Part shown: positions 40,937 to 52,800 of the stretch, one piece after another
How positions within the stretch are numbered: the stretch's first letter is position 1
Layout of the letters: every line of letters starts with the position of its first letter
NCBI GenBank assembly: GCA_036345935.2
Contig: JADWOT020000008.1
Location: forward strand, 12,335,733 to 12,399,732
DNA: 64,000 nt
Direction of reading: 5' to 3'
Source of the DNA: Taenia hydatigena
Taxonomy: Eukaryota; Platyhelminthes; Cestoda; Cyclophyllidea; Taeniidae
Program-made: the position numbers and the translations under genes
Notes under the pieces: model-generated
The model's database searches: none
Seen by the model: only the letters and a program-made list of their open reading frames with translations
Told to the model about the DNA's origin: nothing

Positions 40937-43691
40937 AATTATTGCTCTACCTCTCAATAAACTGACAGGAATTGATGGTGCTACTTTCTTCGTAACCATT
41001 TTTGACTCTACTAGATCACCATTTTATAAAGATCGCTAGCAAAAGGAAATGAAACAAATACATAATGGTTTCTTTTACTAGTCTTATTGGTTAACAAACA
41101 GGAAACTAGGTATCTCTCAAGACACTCAAAGGCACGCGACCCCGACGGTTGTCTCATTGCCTATTTAAGGGTAGGTCGAGTGACCACAGGTATTGGCAAC
41201 ATGGACGACTCGCAATGCTACCACTGTAGGACCCGGTTTGCGGGTGAATAAAAAAGCTAACGTTGTTACTGTCGGTCATTTGGAGAGAAATCGAATCCAG
41301 CACCGAAAAATATGATCGTTTGGTTAAAAGAATAGGCATTGCAGTTCCCGCAAGTAGTTTTGGGATTGAAGTGTGGTTCTTGCGCACATGGTTTTAATTC
41401 AGTTTGACGTTAAGGCAACCTCTTTTGATTCCTCATTCTTCATTTTCACAAAAGTGATTGGTGTTAAATGAACTGGGGAATGGGATTTTAGGATTCACTC
41501 CACCTCCGGGTCGATGTCTCAAAAGTGATCGTCTTGTTAGTCAAGAAAGGAAGCATCATTCTCCTCCCCACCCCTTCTTTCCTCCTCCTTCTTATCCGTT
41601 CTGCTCACCCGACCATCAATATCCCTGCCAAAAGGGAAAAGGGAAAGGGCGAAAGAGTAGTGTCTATGTGTGGTTTTCCTTTTTTTTAATGTTTACCTGT
41701 GTCAGATAACGAGACGGAAAAAGCATTTGACCTCATTCTACATGTATCGTTGATCATGAAAGGTTGGCTCTATCTCTTGTTCCACGAGGGCAAATAATCG
41801 CGAGGCTGAGAGTAGTCGGTTAATCAGTGGGGCAACACGCGTCGTTTCTCTGTCTATAACTCGGGAATGACCACTCAATCGTTTGAGTCTATAAGTAGCT
41901 CACCTTATTTCGCGCTTCCATACACGAATGTGTGAAGTTTTGGCTAATGGCTATTAATCAAAAATAGATTCGTCGGTGTGTCAGTTTGGGGTTGGTAGAG
42001 GATTTTGCAGTTAACAAAGTCACGTGCTTTGAAGAGTGTGCATTCACGTTAAATGAGAAACGAGCAGGTGAAAATTAATTAAAATAAGTAAATCAAGATC
42101 TTTTCACGTGCATAATGAGATGCTCAAAGGCGTCATAGAAACAGATTAGTTATGATAACTGACTTTATCATCAAGTTCTGTTTCCACGGGTGACGTTCTG
42201 GCTTTATGACCATTGGTGACGGGTTTATCGAAATCAACGTTTGGTCGTTTATCTTGCATCCTTATTGCAGTGAATAAATTTGAGACTATAATCATTAGAA
42301 ATTAATAACTCTTAGATATTTAGTTTTCCTACTTCCCTTTCTGATAATGCACCCGAACTTGCCAGTCCCTTGACCGCGCAATGGAATGCGTCGGAATGTC
42401 TGCTGTCACATGACTTGTGCAAAAACCGCGGGGGTTTCAATAATTCGACCTTTTCGACGCTATTATTTGTACCAGTTGTCCGAACGTCGGAGATTTCGCT
42501 CCCTTTCTCGGTGCCACTACATAATGACCCATCCTCATACATCGACCTCGGATTGAGGGAAGTAAATACATCCGTTTATATTATTCGAGTTTACACTCCT
42601 TCCCATCTGATATAAACAGTCGAACCTTCTACTGGTACAAAGGGGACTTCTAAAATTCCTTACGCCTTCAATGTTATCGCTTAAAATAACCAACCTTCCC
42701 TTTATGTTTGTTATAACACTACTTCCTCAACCACTAATTATGCTCGCATGAAAATTAAGTTCAGTGTAGCTTAATGTTACCGAAGGGAGACTGCAGCGCC
42801 CAATTAATTTTTCGAAGACAAATGAAAGTGTACCACTAAGAGGAAAGTCAGTTGCAAACAAAATTAGATGGTCGGAGGAACCCTCGATCACAAGCAAGGG
42901 AGAGGCAGAGATTTTCGTATGCTAATAGACGTCATTTGGCAAACGCAGTTGAGGTATCATCCAGTCGCTCAACTGGTAAGATATAAAGAAAAACAGAGTA
43001 GTAATGGCAATGGCAATGCTTATTTCATCGGCTACTCATACGACTCAATATGTCAATCTTCACTCCCAGGAGAACTCAGGCTGATTTTGTTCTAAAAACG
43101 TTTTCTAGTAGTGATTTAGTTCGATTCAAACACTGGCTAACAATTTAGTGCGGCTGGACTGAGAACGTATTAGGTAAGACATTGTTGATGGTTGCGCCCG
43201 GTAGCACACGAAGGATACAGTCGTAGCTGAGAAAAATCACAGCAGATATATCGCCCTTTCTGGACTCAAGACTTCAACGGATCTTCTGGCAGAACACTGA
43301 ATTCATTTGGTCCCTAAAACCAACATACAAAAGTCTATCACACGAATTTGAAAATGGGAAATTCTTCTGCAGCTTGAGTGTTGTGTTAACTTCAGCTGGT
43401 CAAGTCTTAGTGCATTTATGGTCAAGAGCTCAAATAAGCCTCGACCGCTGTATGCTGATGTCTTTTTGTACTAACGTGCAGCTATCTGTTTAGAGTTCTG
43501 TCAAGTTCTATAACATAGAATCTTTATAATTGCACTTTGTGGCATTTACTCTTTGGTAACAATCTGAACAACTGGAATCAGATTGAAGCTGTTTCATGCG
43601 CTGTGATGTAAATGATACACCATCCACTTATGTACATTGCTATGTGGTCTTGCACTTTAATAATTAATATGATAGGTTGGCTGGATACTTA
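40937..43691. other. No gene seen
   Basis: Unique DNA between repeat copies F and G. Short frames only, for example 42868-43095 (+, 75 codons), none with a known domain. Confidence 0.35.
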
Positions 43692-43860
43692 ATTCTTGGT
43701 TTTGGTTAAGGGACCACCTTGGGTCTCCTCCATTGGACTGGACCTCTTGACTAATGTCAGCAGCCACAATCTCTTATTTTCGTCTGCAAAACATGTCCTA
43801 TCCGAGTACTATGCCTTCTTTCATCTTCAGAAAAGTCTAGTGGTTCTACACTGACACAAT
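43692..43860 (+). repeat. Dispersed repeat family, copy G
   Basis: It contains GGTTTTGGTTAAGGGACCACC, GGACTGGACCTCTTGAC, GTCAGCAGCC, ATGTCCTATCCGAGTACTATGCC and TTCTTTCATCTTCAGAAAAGTC. The TCCGAGTA-TCTTTC-TCTTCAG blocks match copy F closely. The 5' part is diverged. Confidence 0.55.
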
Positions 43861-44879
43861 TTTACTTTTCCTTAGAAGCACGATTCTCTAGCATTACACA
43901 TGAGCTACTCGATGACCAGGATATCAATAAAAAATGAGAGATTGATCGTCCTTTCACCTGGTGAGGTCTGACAAAACAATGTAAAATTCCGAGAACAGTA
44001 GTCCTAAATATTAGTATTTGCTTTTTAAACATTTCTGTGGTCTAGTTGGTCGCTTACCCCAGTCGTGACAGTTCGTTTGCGAGGATCAACCAAACGCTTT
44101 CGGAGCCTTGAAAATAAGTTCACTTGGAGAAGCCTAATCGTAGCACCTGGATCCGCCCCAAAAGCATTATACGACGTTCGAGTTTAGATAGATCTTCATC
44201 AAAAGGGTCTCGAGAAGGTTTAGCAGGCTGTCAACGGCATTGACAGGGAGAGAATGCCATGACTGAAGTCTGCAGAGACTGAAAAACTCGTGTAATTCAA
44301 TGTCCAATTACACGAGGCACTGGTCTGTTTCGTTATTATGCTTTTTTCGGGTATTACAATCAAACGCACAATATGGAGACACAACGTGGTGTCCGCAGCG
44401 GCGCAATATATCAATCGCGTACAATAACTGCGCCTTCCTTAACCATGGAGTAGCAGCAATCGGATTCATGGGCGCCATCGGGAGCAGGGCAAATTTATGA
44501 CCATATTCTGCGGTGTGGTGGGTGATTTAGGAACGGTAATATCAAACTCCTCCATCATACTGCTACACTGCTTGCTCAAAAGGCGAATGATCCCAACGAT
44601 TTGCAGTCATAAACTGACCTTCGATGGGGTCTGACCTACGATTCGGCGAGACGTTGCTTTTGAGCAAAATGATGTACTGGGTCCTCAGAAAGCGATTCCG
44701 ACTCAAGTTGCATGGTAAAATCATCCTCTGCCATTTGCCCAAACGCCTTGGCTGTACAGTGATAAGGATGTTAAGGTTTTCATTTCCATGATCCAACGAG
44801 ATTGTACAATTCCCTCATACCTTTTGTTTAGAATGGCTGATTCAGCATGTTAATCTTCATAGAAGGCTTTCTATGTAGA
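43861..44879. other. No gene seen; possibly upstream part of the LINE fossil
   Basis: Minus-strand frame 44563-44796 (77 codons) looks protein-like but matches nothing I know. The stretch directly precedes the endonuclease fossil and could be its eroded 5' part. Confidence 0.25.
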
Positions 44880-45210
44880 ACAGGATGTTGCGAAAATAAA
44901 AGCTTATAGAGATTAATCTACTGTGGCAATTTGCTTGGTGGGTAAATTACAAAATTCACGTTGACAAGGTTCTATGAGATTGGGGGAGTCTTTAAATAAA
45001 CTCCATCAAAGTCGATTTCAACTCATTCACGGATGAAGTTGCTCTTCAACTTACTTTCCCATACGATACTTTTCTGTCGTTATTTGAAGAAATCGCGTGT
45101 CTCATGGCTCGGTGATTTCTCTCTCCGCGCAGTGTTCTCACAATCCTTTGCATAAGGCAGATAATTTACTTGATCTGTTCACAGTTAAAGAAGACCCCCT
45201 CTCAAAATAA
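44880..45210 (+). mobile_element. Decayed LINE (CR1-like) endonuclease fragment
   Basis: From 44976 to 45150 a single frame with one internal stop reads EIGGVFK*TPSKS, then LLFNLLS, then SWLGDFS (45102-45122). This follows the apurinic-endonuclease pattern of CR1-type LINEs (vGVvYR.PS ... L ... llGDFN). After a frame change, NLLDLFTVKEDPLSK (about 45163-45207) fits the LDLvlT segment that follows. No poly-A tail or complete ORF is present. A KAFDGG-like word on the opposite strand near 45500 does not fit this orientation and was not used. Confidence 0.4.
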
Positions 45211-46079
45211 CCGAATCCTGTGATTAAGGTCTGTACGAAAAGGATCTACTATCACTAACCATAGTAATGGCCTAAGGACCTGCAGGTATATTAAGCAGAT
45301 CTCATTTCACTTCTCTTGCAAGAGCATGAAATTCTGGCAGCCTCTTAAGTGTAGTATTAAGTAAAGGGATTCCTCACTTTTTGAGGCGGATTTCCGACAA
45401 TTTGGATTTTGGTCGTTTTGCACTGTCCTCAAAATCCCCCATTAATCCTCAAATAGAAGTCTAAAAGGAAAGCTTAATGTCCCCCATCAAAAGCCTTGTA
45501 GAGATTTCCTATCGATAATTAGTTTAAAAAGATTATTGTTCAGTTATTCCTTCACTGGAATTGTTTATGCAAAGGCACTATCCGATTCAAGCCTCGAAGC
45601 TCATTTAGCTCTACCGAAAGGATTTCCCCCTTTCCTCAGTCTGAATTTCCTCCACCATCAATCTCCTCGGAATAACTTTCTTTGAAGGTTTATGTTGTAG
45701 TCAATGGGATTAAAATAGCCAGACTTGGATGGATTTGCGCGAACTTTCTAACTTGAGTAAAACAGGAAATTAGGAAGGCCGGACCGGCGCGTTTTCATAG
45801 TCATAATAGAGAAGCTATCAAACCTTTCTACTTTACCAAAGCCAGCAACAGCATCGATATCAATGCAGACTTAGCAGAAGTGGAGAACAGACATTCGGAT
45901 GCCTAAAATTGACGTTATTTTCCACAAACTTAACAAAAATATCCAACTGCTAGAAAAAAACAGCCCATTAGCCTTGAAATGAAGCGATATGCGACAAGTG
46001 AAAACGGATGCAGCTGGACGGTTTGAATTTGGAAGTTGAATTAGCCATTCTCGAACTCATTACAGGCCTTAATGGTTAA
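45211..46079. other. No gene seen; possible eroded LINE remainder
   Basis: The sequence after the endonuclease fossil has many stops in all frames. Weak RT-like words appear on opposite strands and conflict, so no element boundary is given. Confidence 0.25.
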
Positions 46080-46614
46080 GGGTCCTCACCACCGGAACTG
46101 CCTCTACAGACGGGAGTCGGCGCCAGCTATGGCAGCGGCGGCGGTGGCAGAGACGGTGGACACATGCAACAGAGGAGGTCGACGCACCGTCGGCATGTGC
46201 GCGATGTACTCGCCACAAAAACTCCACCATATCGCTGATTGGCGTTGTGTGTATGTGTGCGTGCGGAGCGATTGCATACACAAGGAGTAGCACGCGCGCA
46301 CCTTCAACCCGCACACGCACAAGTGCGGAGACCTCCACATGCACACACGCACGTACGCACGCACATACATGCGCGCACGCGCGTGCGTTCAGCTATTAAT
46401 GTCATTCCTCTTTCTCTGTCGCCCTCACTTCGTGCGTCTCTCCGGCTCTGGCTCTCTCTCACTCAGACTCTGCTGGCTCGCTTGCTCGTTCTCTCGCCTC
46501 TCGATTTTGTATGCGGAAGTGTGATTGCATTTCCTCCTTTTAACATACTTCATCCCACTTGCACACACGCCGCTATGACCTAGGATTGCCTCGCAAGCCA
46601 ACATAGCCACAGTC
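46080..46614 (+). promoter_or_regulatory. GC-rich promoter-like island before the distal signal exon
   Basis: This island is rich in CpG and in alternating purine-pyrimidine CA/CG repeats (46310-46387), set in otherwise AT-richer DNA. It contains an inverted CCAAT box (GATTGG at 46237-46242) and a pyrimidine-rich TCTCTC region at 46435-46500, and it ends directly before the ATG at 46615. I infer a TATA-less promoter and 5' UTR. The transcription start cannot be placed from sequence alone. Open frames running through it on both strands are repeat-driven. Confidence 0.45.
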
Positions 46615-46663
46615 ATGGAAATCCCAATTTTGTGTCTTCTCTGCTTTCTGCTCAACATCCTCG
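46615..46663 (+). CDS. PTK7-like gene, alternative first coding exon (distal), signal peptide
   Basis: The exon is 16 codons plus one base. It begins MEIPIL and continues with a Leu/Cys-rich hydrophobic stretch (CLLCFLLNIL), as in a signal peptide. The ATG has G at -3 and G at +4, a good initiation context. It ends at a consensus donor, GTGAGT, at 46664. The leftover G is phase 1 and joined to the Ig exon at 62256 gives GGC, reading ...LLNILG-ASTDSFYF with a good cleavage site. The intron would be about 15.6 kb and would skip the second signal exon. It lies just downstream of a GC-rich CA/CG-repeat island like the one before the 58674 exon. I infer an alternative promoter of the same gene. 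It could instead begin an unrelated secreted protein whose later exons I cannot see, or be a chance open frame. Confidence 0.5.
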
Positions 46664-46829
46664 GTGAGTCATTACACCCTCGTGTGTATATTAGCCCTGT
46701 TTATGAGTTTTCTGTCCCCATTTTCATCGTGGGTGGATGTGGGTCTTTGTATGCGTCTACTACTGTGTGTACGAGTGCATAAATTTTATTACTGGGGCAG
46801 TTTTATTGTTCTTCTGGCGTACGCCTGCA

Positions 46830-46861
<32 letters not shown>

Positions 46862-49800
46862 GGCGGGCGTTCCGCCGTCGCGGCCTCGTTTGCAGACACA
46901 CACGCACACACATAACACATTTCAATGAGAAGACATCAAACAAGTCATCATCATTACAGCCCTTCCACATGTCGTGTGTGCACACACGGTAATAAAAGTT
47001 GTAATATGTTGTGATTACGTGGAGAGGAAGACAGATGGGCGGGGGCCGTAAAGTGATTAAATAGTTGCCAATTTAACGCAAAGTGGGACCTACTGGCCAG
47101 AAAACACTTAGTTCCCACTTATTTGATTTGCTGCCTGGTGACCTGTAAGGCCAACAGCAATTCGATTGATTGTTTGGGCAGCACGAAGACAAGGAATGGG
47201 AGGAGTATCGGTGGAGGCGAATTGCGACTGTTTTGGAACGAAAAAAGAGCAAGCAGGCGGATGGTATGATGCTCCGCCTCTTGTCGTTTTCACTCTTTCT
47301 CCTCCCCTGCCCGTCTTGTTCTTTTGCTTCTTCTCCTTTGTCGTGCTGCGCTAAGGCTTCGCCAACACTGACGCTACTTCTCTATTTCATGTTGCATTGA
47401 GTGCTTTTTTCCCCAGTGCAGAGAAAAGTAGTCTCCTGCATGTCGTTTTTGTAAAGACGTGAGTAATTCTCGCTGTCTGGTGTCACAACTTAGTCACTAG
47501 GACGTCGACACAGCAGCGAAAACGGCATCGGCAATGAGCTCACTGGTTCAAGATACCACGAATTTTGGCAAATATTGCTTTATTCTGTCCATTTCGATTG
47601 GTGAGAGGGCGAGGAAGCAATCTCGCTAATTACCCGGCCTTTGTTCGCGAGACGGGGCTGACAATAAGGCTATTATTTACAATTTAATGGGTGTACAGTA
47701 GAAGCAAAAGCGTCCTAGGCTCTTCTCTACGTCTAATATCGCAACAGTTTGAAAAACCCTGCTCTTTTTCAGTTTTTTTTTCTGGTAATTCGTGCTACTA
47801 TAGCGCATCCTAATTCTGTACTCTATCTTGAATTTGTGTCCATCAAGTTTACACGTGGTCGTAGATGTCTGCGAAGCATACGTTGGCGCAGTTCTAAGCT
47901 TTCTGATAGTCCCATAACGGTAGTAAGTGAAGTTAATCACTTTCCATTCATTAAGATGGCAGTTCTAGATAGTATCATGTTGCCTTACTTTCGATGTAGG
48001 AGTAGAACTGAGAGGACATGGTCTCCGAATCTCATGTTTTGCAGCTGTACTGCATCTACTCGCGACTGGGAGTCTGATACCCAGACTTCCTGGGCTTGAA
48101 TGATGTGGCAGCAGAATTTACTGATTGGCAATTGCATTAATCAGCAAACCTCTAAATTAAGAGGGAGGTTGGGGGCATTTTAAATCACCAAGCTTAGCCA
48201 TCATGTCCTCATTTACATTAAAACAACAAATGTGCCTTCCGTTTTGCACAACAAACTGGCAACCAGCTAGACGGGTACATGTGCATTTCTCGACAGTCCA
48301 CAAGCTAGTATTTTGTTTATGTATCCACTCTTCTGTCTTCATCTTTCCCTCTCCCCCTTTCTGAGGAGATCTTTGAGGCGTATTTCCTCGTTCCATTGCA
48401 TCCGCCTCCCTCCTCGTGAAGTCGAATACACCGTCCCTCATGTGTCTAGCTTGGCCTTTAAATTGTCGCGGCTTCCGTTTTGAGACCTTCCGAGGGCCTG
48501 CCACTCTCAGTGGTGGTTACTTTCAACAGGCATTTTCGAGCATCCTTCGTAGTGGCAGTCTCTCTTTAAGTTCATTGTATTTATTGCGCAGCGTACATTG
48601 TAGTCCGATTCTGCGCCTTCGTTCAAGTTTGTTTTACTCCCCCAATTCGAGCTAGCACAGTACTTCTGGATACTTCTGTGGTTTCGGCGAGACCTGCGTT
48701 TCTCCACTCTCCGTTCTTGAACCAGAAGTCCCGCCATGTGGTTCTCGCAGTACGGCCGATGGATCGGAGAGGAAATCTAGTTTAATAAATTAGCTGTTGG
48801 ATGCATGCATTTGTCTTACGATTTGTAGCAGGTTCGCAAAGTACCCTACGCGTTCTGTACCCACACCCTCATACATTTACACACATGGTTATGTCAAGTG
48901 GACTTGTCTCAATTACTAGGTTCAATTCCCACCCGAAACGTGTTCAGCGGTACTTTTTTTGTGGTTTGCACACACTGTGGGATCGCGCATATCCTTGCAG
49001 TCACTCAGTCTCCACCACCACACCACACATTCAGGAGGGTGAAAATTACTCAATTTCGAGAACCACGGCACAGTATTCGAAAAGCCTCATTGGCCACGAG
49101 ATTTTTGCTCGAATTCCAACCCTTTATCTAGAGATAGGGCTTGTGGTAATGTAGTCAGAAGTACCTAACGTACTCAGTATTTTGAATACGTCCCTCCGAT
49201 TTCACTTTCTGCCTCAAAAATCCCAAGAAAGGTACACGAAATGACCGATTAAAACCCCTTCAGTATGAATATTGTCAACACTAAGTAGAAGTGGATGGGT
49301 TTCTGCCTGAGGATAATTAAACGTTTTTCTGTATTTCCATGCTTCGTGGTTGAGGCTTTCTTATAGCTCACACTGGCGTAGGAGACTAGTCCTCATTCTA
49401 CGCCTTTGTTGACGCTCTGATATTTCCATAAATTAGAAACGGGGTGTTTGCTGTGACGGAGGTTTTGGTAGCACGTGTGACAAATGGATGCGCTTTTAAT
49501 GCATACAGCCGTGGCCCGGTGATGAAGAATGTTTTGAGCTTAGGGAGAGGGGGGAAGGATTGACGCTTAATTCCGCGCCATTCTCGTCTCTGATTGGTGT
49601 TTCTACCTTCAAAAGCACACACACTACTCTGCTGGACTTGCCTGAAGGTTTCCTCTCTCGAGTGTGTCAAATGTTGAGCAGCAAGTGCGGCGTACCAACA
49701 AATCATCCACCAACTCCCCCGACCTAGCAACCAGGCGCAAGACAGCGGGTAGCTCCTTATGACTCAACACGTCATGCAGCAAGTCAGCCGTTCGATTAGA

Positions 49801-52800
49801 CATGGTGCTTAATTGATGATCAGTAGACAAAACAACCACATGAACGGCCTTCACCTCCTCCTCCCCCACCCACCCAGACACTAATTCTCCTGGCCGATGA
49901 GTACACACACTTGTGTTTACCAATTTATGGGCGTAGGTTTTGTCTGATGCCTCGAAGTTTCTCTAGGCGCAGGCACAGCTACTTTTTGTGATTTGGCGGT
50001 GTGAGTATGGGGAGGGCATTTCCTAAAAGGGCGGCAAGAGACGAGGTGATTCACTACTTCCTTTACTTTCCTCCGCGCATCTATTCCTACGTAGATCGAA
50101 AGCAGTCGACGGTGGTAGCATTGAGGAAGAAACAACTAATTACACCCTGCGGTTCGGAAAGACGCAGGTTTCAGAGTGGAAAAAAGGGTTGAGACAGGAA
50201 AAGCTCATGCGATTTCTCCCTGTTCCAAGAAACGATAATGGTGATTTGGGTGATCCTTCAGTGCTTGAATCGGAAGCTTATCCTGTGTCATTCGTTTGAT
50301 AGCTGATCTTGTCTTACTAGCTATCGTCACGAGGTCAAACATCTGCAAGTGTGCAGGCCTTCCGGGCTTGTCAATCGTCAGGTGGGTTTACGGATACTGT
50401 TGGGCGTCGGTATCAAGTGCGTGCCGCTGTTTGAACGAGCTTCCGAGTCGTGCGGTGTTTTGACAGCCATAGCTCGTGTAAGGGGACGGACCTTGGTAAA
50501 CCTCGCTTTTACTTTCTCTTCGTCTGACAGCGAGTCCATCAAAATGCAAAAAATGCCGCGTTCGGCTCAGACGGTTTTGCGGCTTGTCATTCCGCACATA
50601 CACACAATGCAAATTGTAGCAGACCCGTTGGCAGTCAATAAATTTGACTTACCATCTATAATACTTCATTGAGACATCTGATTTCTATTTATTCCGATTA
50701 ATCTGAGGCAGTAGGTATGTACAGCTGTAACTAGATTGAAGTGACTCTCAGATCGGTTGTTTTGTGCGTAGAAAATGCGTCCCAACTTGGACTGTTCGAC
50801 CAACGTTCCGGGTTATTTTACATCAGTCCTAGCAAAATTGAAAGTGCCATAATTAGGCGTGACTTGAAGTCTGGATGCTGGATGGCTATGACGAATATTG
50901 GCATAGTGGGTTGGACGTAGTTCAATGTGGCGAACTTGATCAATCTCTTGACAACGTTACTTAGGTCTGCTTAATAGAATGGTGTTAACTGCGCCCTCTG
51001 GCACAATATGACCTCCCGGTCCACTTGAACCTCATTCAAAAGATTTTCATGAAATTTATCTTTATTAAGTCCCCATGATTCATCGGTGGACTCCCTGATT
51101 GCTTCACTTAAGCCGTGCGTTGAAGGTCGGTAGAAGCATACCCCAAGGTGAGGCATCGGTTTTCATGATTTTCAAAGCCATTCTAAATAATTTTGCATTA
51201 AAAATGTAGTTAAAACTGACTCCATAAAACTGACCCTAACTGCAATGGGCCGTCCAGCAAAGCATTCGACTTGCTTTATCCACCAGTAGAATACTTTATT
51301 TGCTGACCAACACTTTGAACATCGCCGAATTCACCAAAAGGTCCCAAGTTGACGTGAACACTAGATGGTAGCCAAGGCACAGGTGTCTAGCGATCACATT
51401 GTTGGCGCAGGAGTAAGAGAGGAGTTGATAGGAGTTTATTCGTCGAAGTACCGCGTCTGAAGCCTCAAATAGTAGGGGCGTGAGTGGAAACGGTACCGTG
51501 TCCTCTTATCCAGGCTGTGCTCAGGGAACATTGCGTACTTTTGTGCTCGTACGTACATGTAAACAACTTCCGACTTCCCTCACCATAAATCATATTCACA
51601 AGGTGTGTGTACGCGGGATTTTAGAAGTGGAGAGTAGCTGTTCAGCAATGCAACCACCATATTTATTTCTTTTCAGTATTGCTCAGGATTCCGTCCTGCA
51701 TGATTACACTACGTGCTTACCCCGACAACTGGTTACTGCAAAGCTAAATCACATTTCAGTGTTTGGTTGGAGGGCTTCAGTTTTTTCCTCCTTCTCGACA
51801 GTGGTAGTGATAAAAGCAGTGGAATGGGCTACGGCGGCAGAACCAGACTGAACAAAGTTGCGCAGGTCCTTTTTCGCTGCGAGAGGAATACGCGATTTCC
51901 ATAATTAGTATTGCCAGTAAGATGAGTAATCCCGATAAAAAGTACTGCTGAAATATGGAATTCCTCTTCCCGCTCAACTGAAGCCGAAATCCTGACTGTT
52001 GAGTGTGGGATCATACTTGAAAACGACCTCTTTTGAGCACGTTAGAAGGGTCGCTGAAACTTATTCCTAAAATCGTTTTTTTCCCATTGACCGGCAGAAC
52101 AAAAGTGGATTCGCCAAGCATGTACAGTTACTTTGTCCCACAAGTAGAATTACTGTGCTGAGCAGTGCCGCTTGTGGTCATTCGTGTTTGATGGACCTCA
52201 CTCGCTTCCCAAAGCGACAGCATCAACACTAGTTCCCGTTCCACCTCCCTTCCCTCGCTGCCTTTCCCTCCCCATTTGGGAAAATAGCCATATGCGGTCT
52301 GTGTGCACACTCGCTGCCGATAATTTTGGTCAAAACATTGGGTGATGTTTGCTGAACTTTGCAACGAGAAGGCACGGGTAGTACCTTCTATCGCTCCTTT
52401 TGGGGAGTATGTGAGTAAAGCCTGTTCTATCTCATTATATTTGCTGCTTTTGCCGTCTAACTTTTTTACATTCACAAACTCGCCTGCCTGCCTGAAGGAC
52501 CACTCGCCTACTCATGCCTTTGCTCCACGTGCGAATGCATATTACGGGGAATAATGAGTTTTCCTTACCAAATTTGTGGCAATAGTTTATGCGCCCCTAA
52601 CCTATCCCAGCCTTCATTCTCCCCACGTCCCATGGGACCGAGGAGTAGTAGTATTCTAGCCGTAGTGGAATGTGTTCGATCAATAAATGGACCATAGCAA
52701 CACCTTTTTACGGGGGAAGAAAGTAGGAGAGCAATGGTGTGAGACCGTGGTGTATACATTATTTGTTTGCATCGATGCTAATAACCGACAACAACCATGG

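Noticed and set aside
45360..45560. KAFDGG-like reverse transcriptase word on the minus strand
   Set aside because: Only one short motif, with frame changes, and the opposite orientation to the endonuclease relic beside it.
48918..48935. B-box-like GGTTCAATTCC suggesting a tRNA gene
   Set aside because: The flanking bases do not pair into a T-stem and there is no acceptor stem or anticodon arm.
49624..49923. Minus-strand 99-codon protein-like frame
   Set aside because: Begins with a non-ATG codon, no known domain, and overlaps other open frames in GC-rich DNA.
50971..51156. Minus-strand GVCFYRPST, like the start of a LINE endonuclease motif
   Set aside because: The expected GDFN and LDL motifs do not follow.
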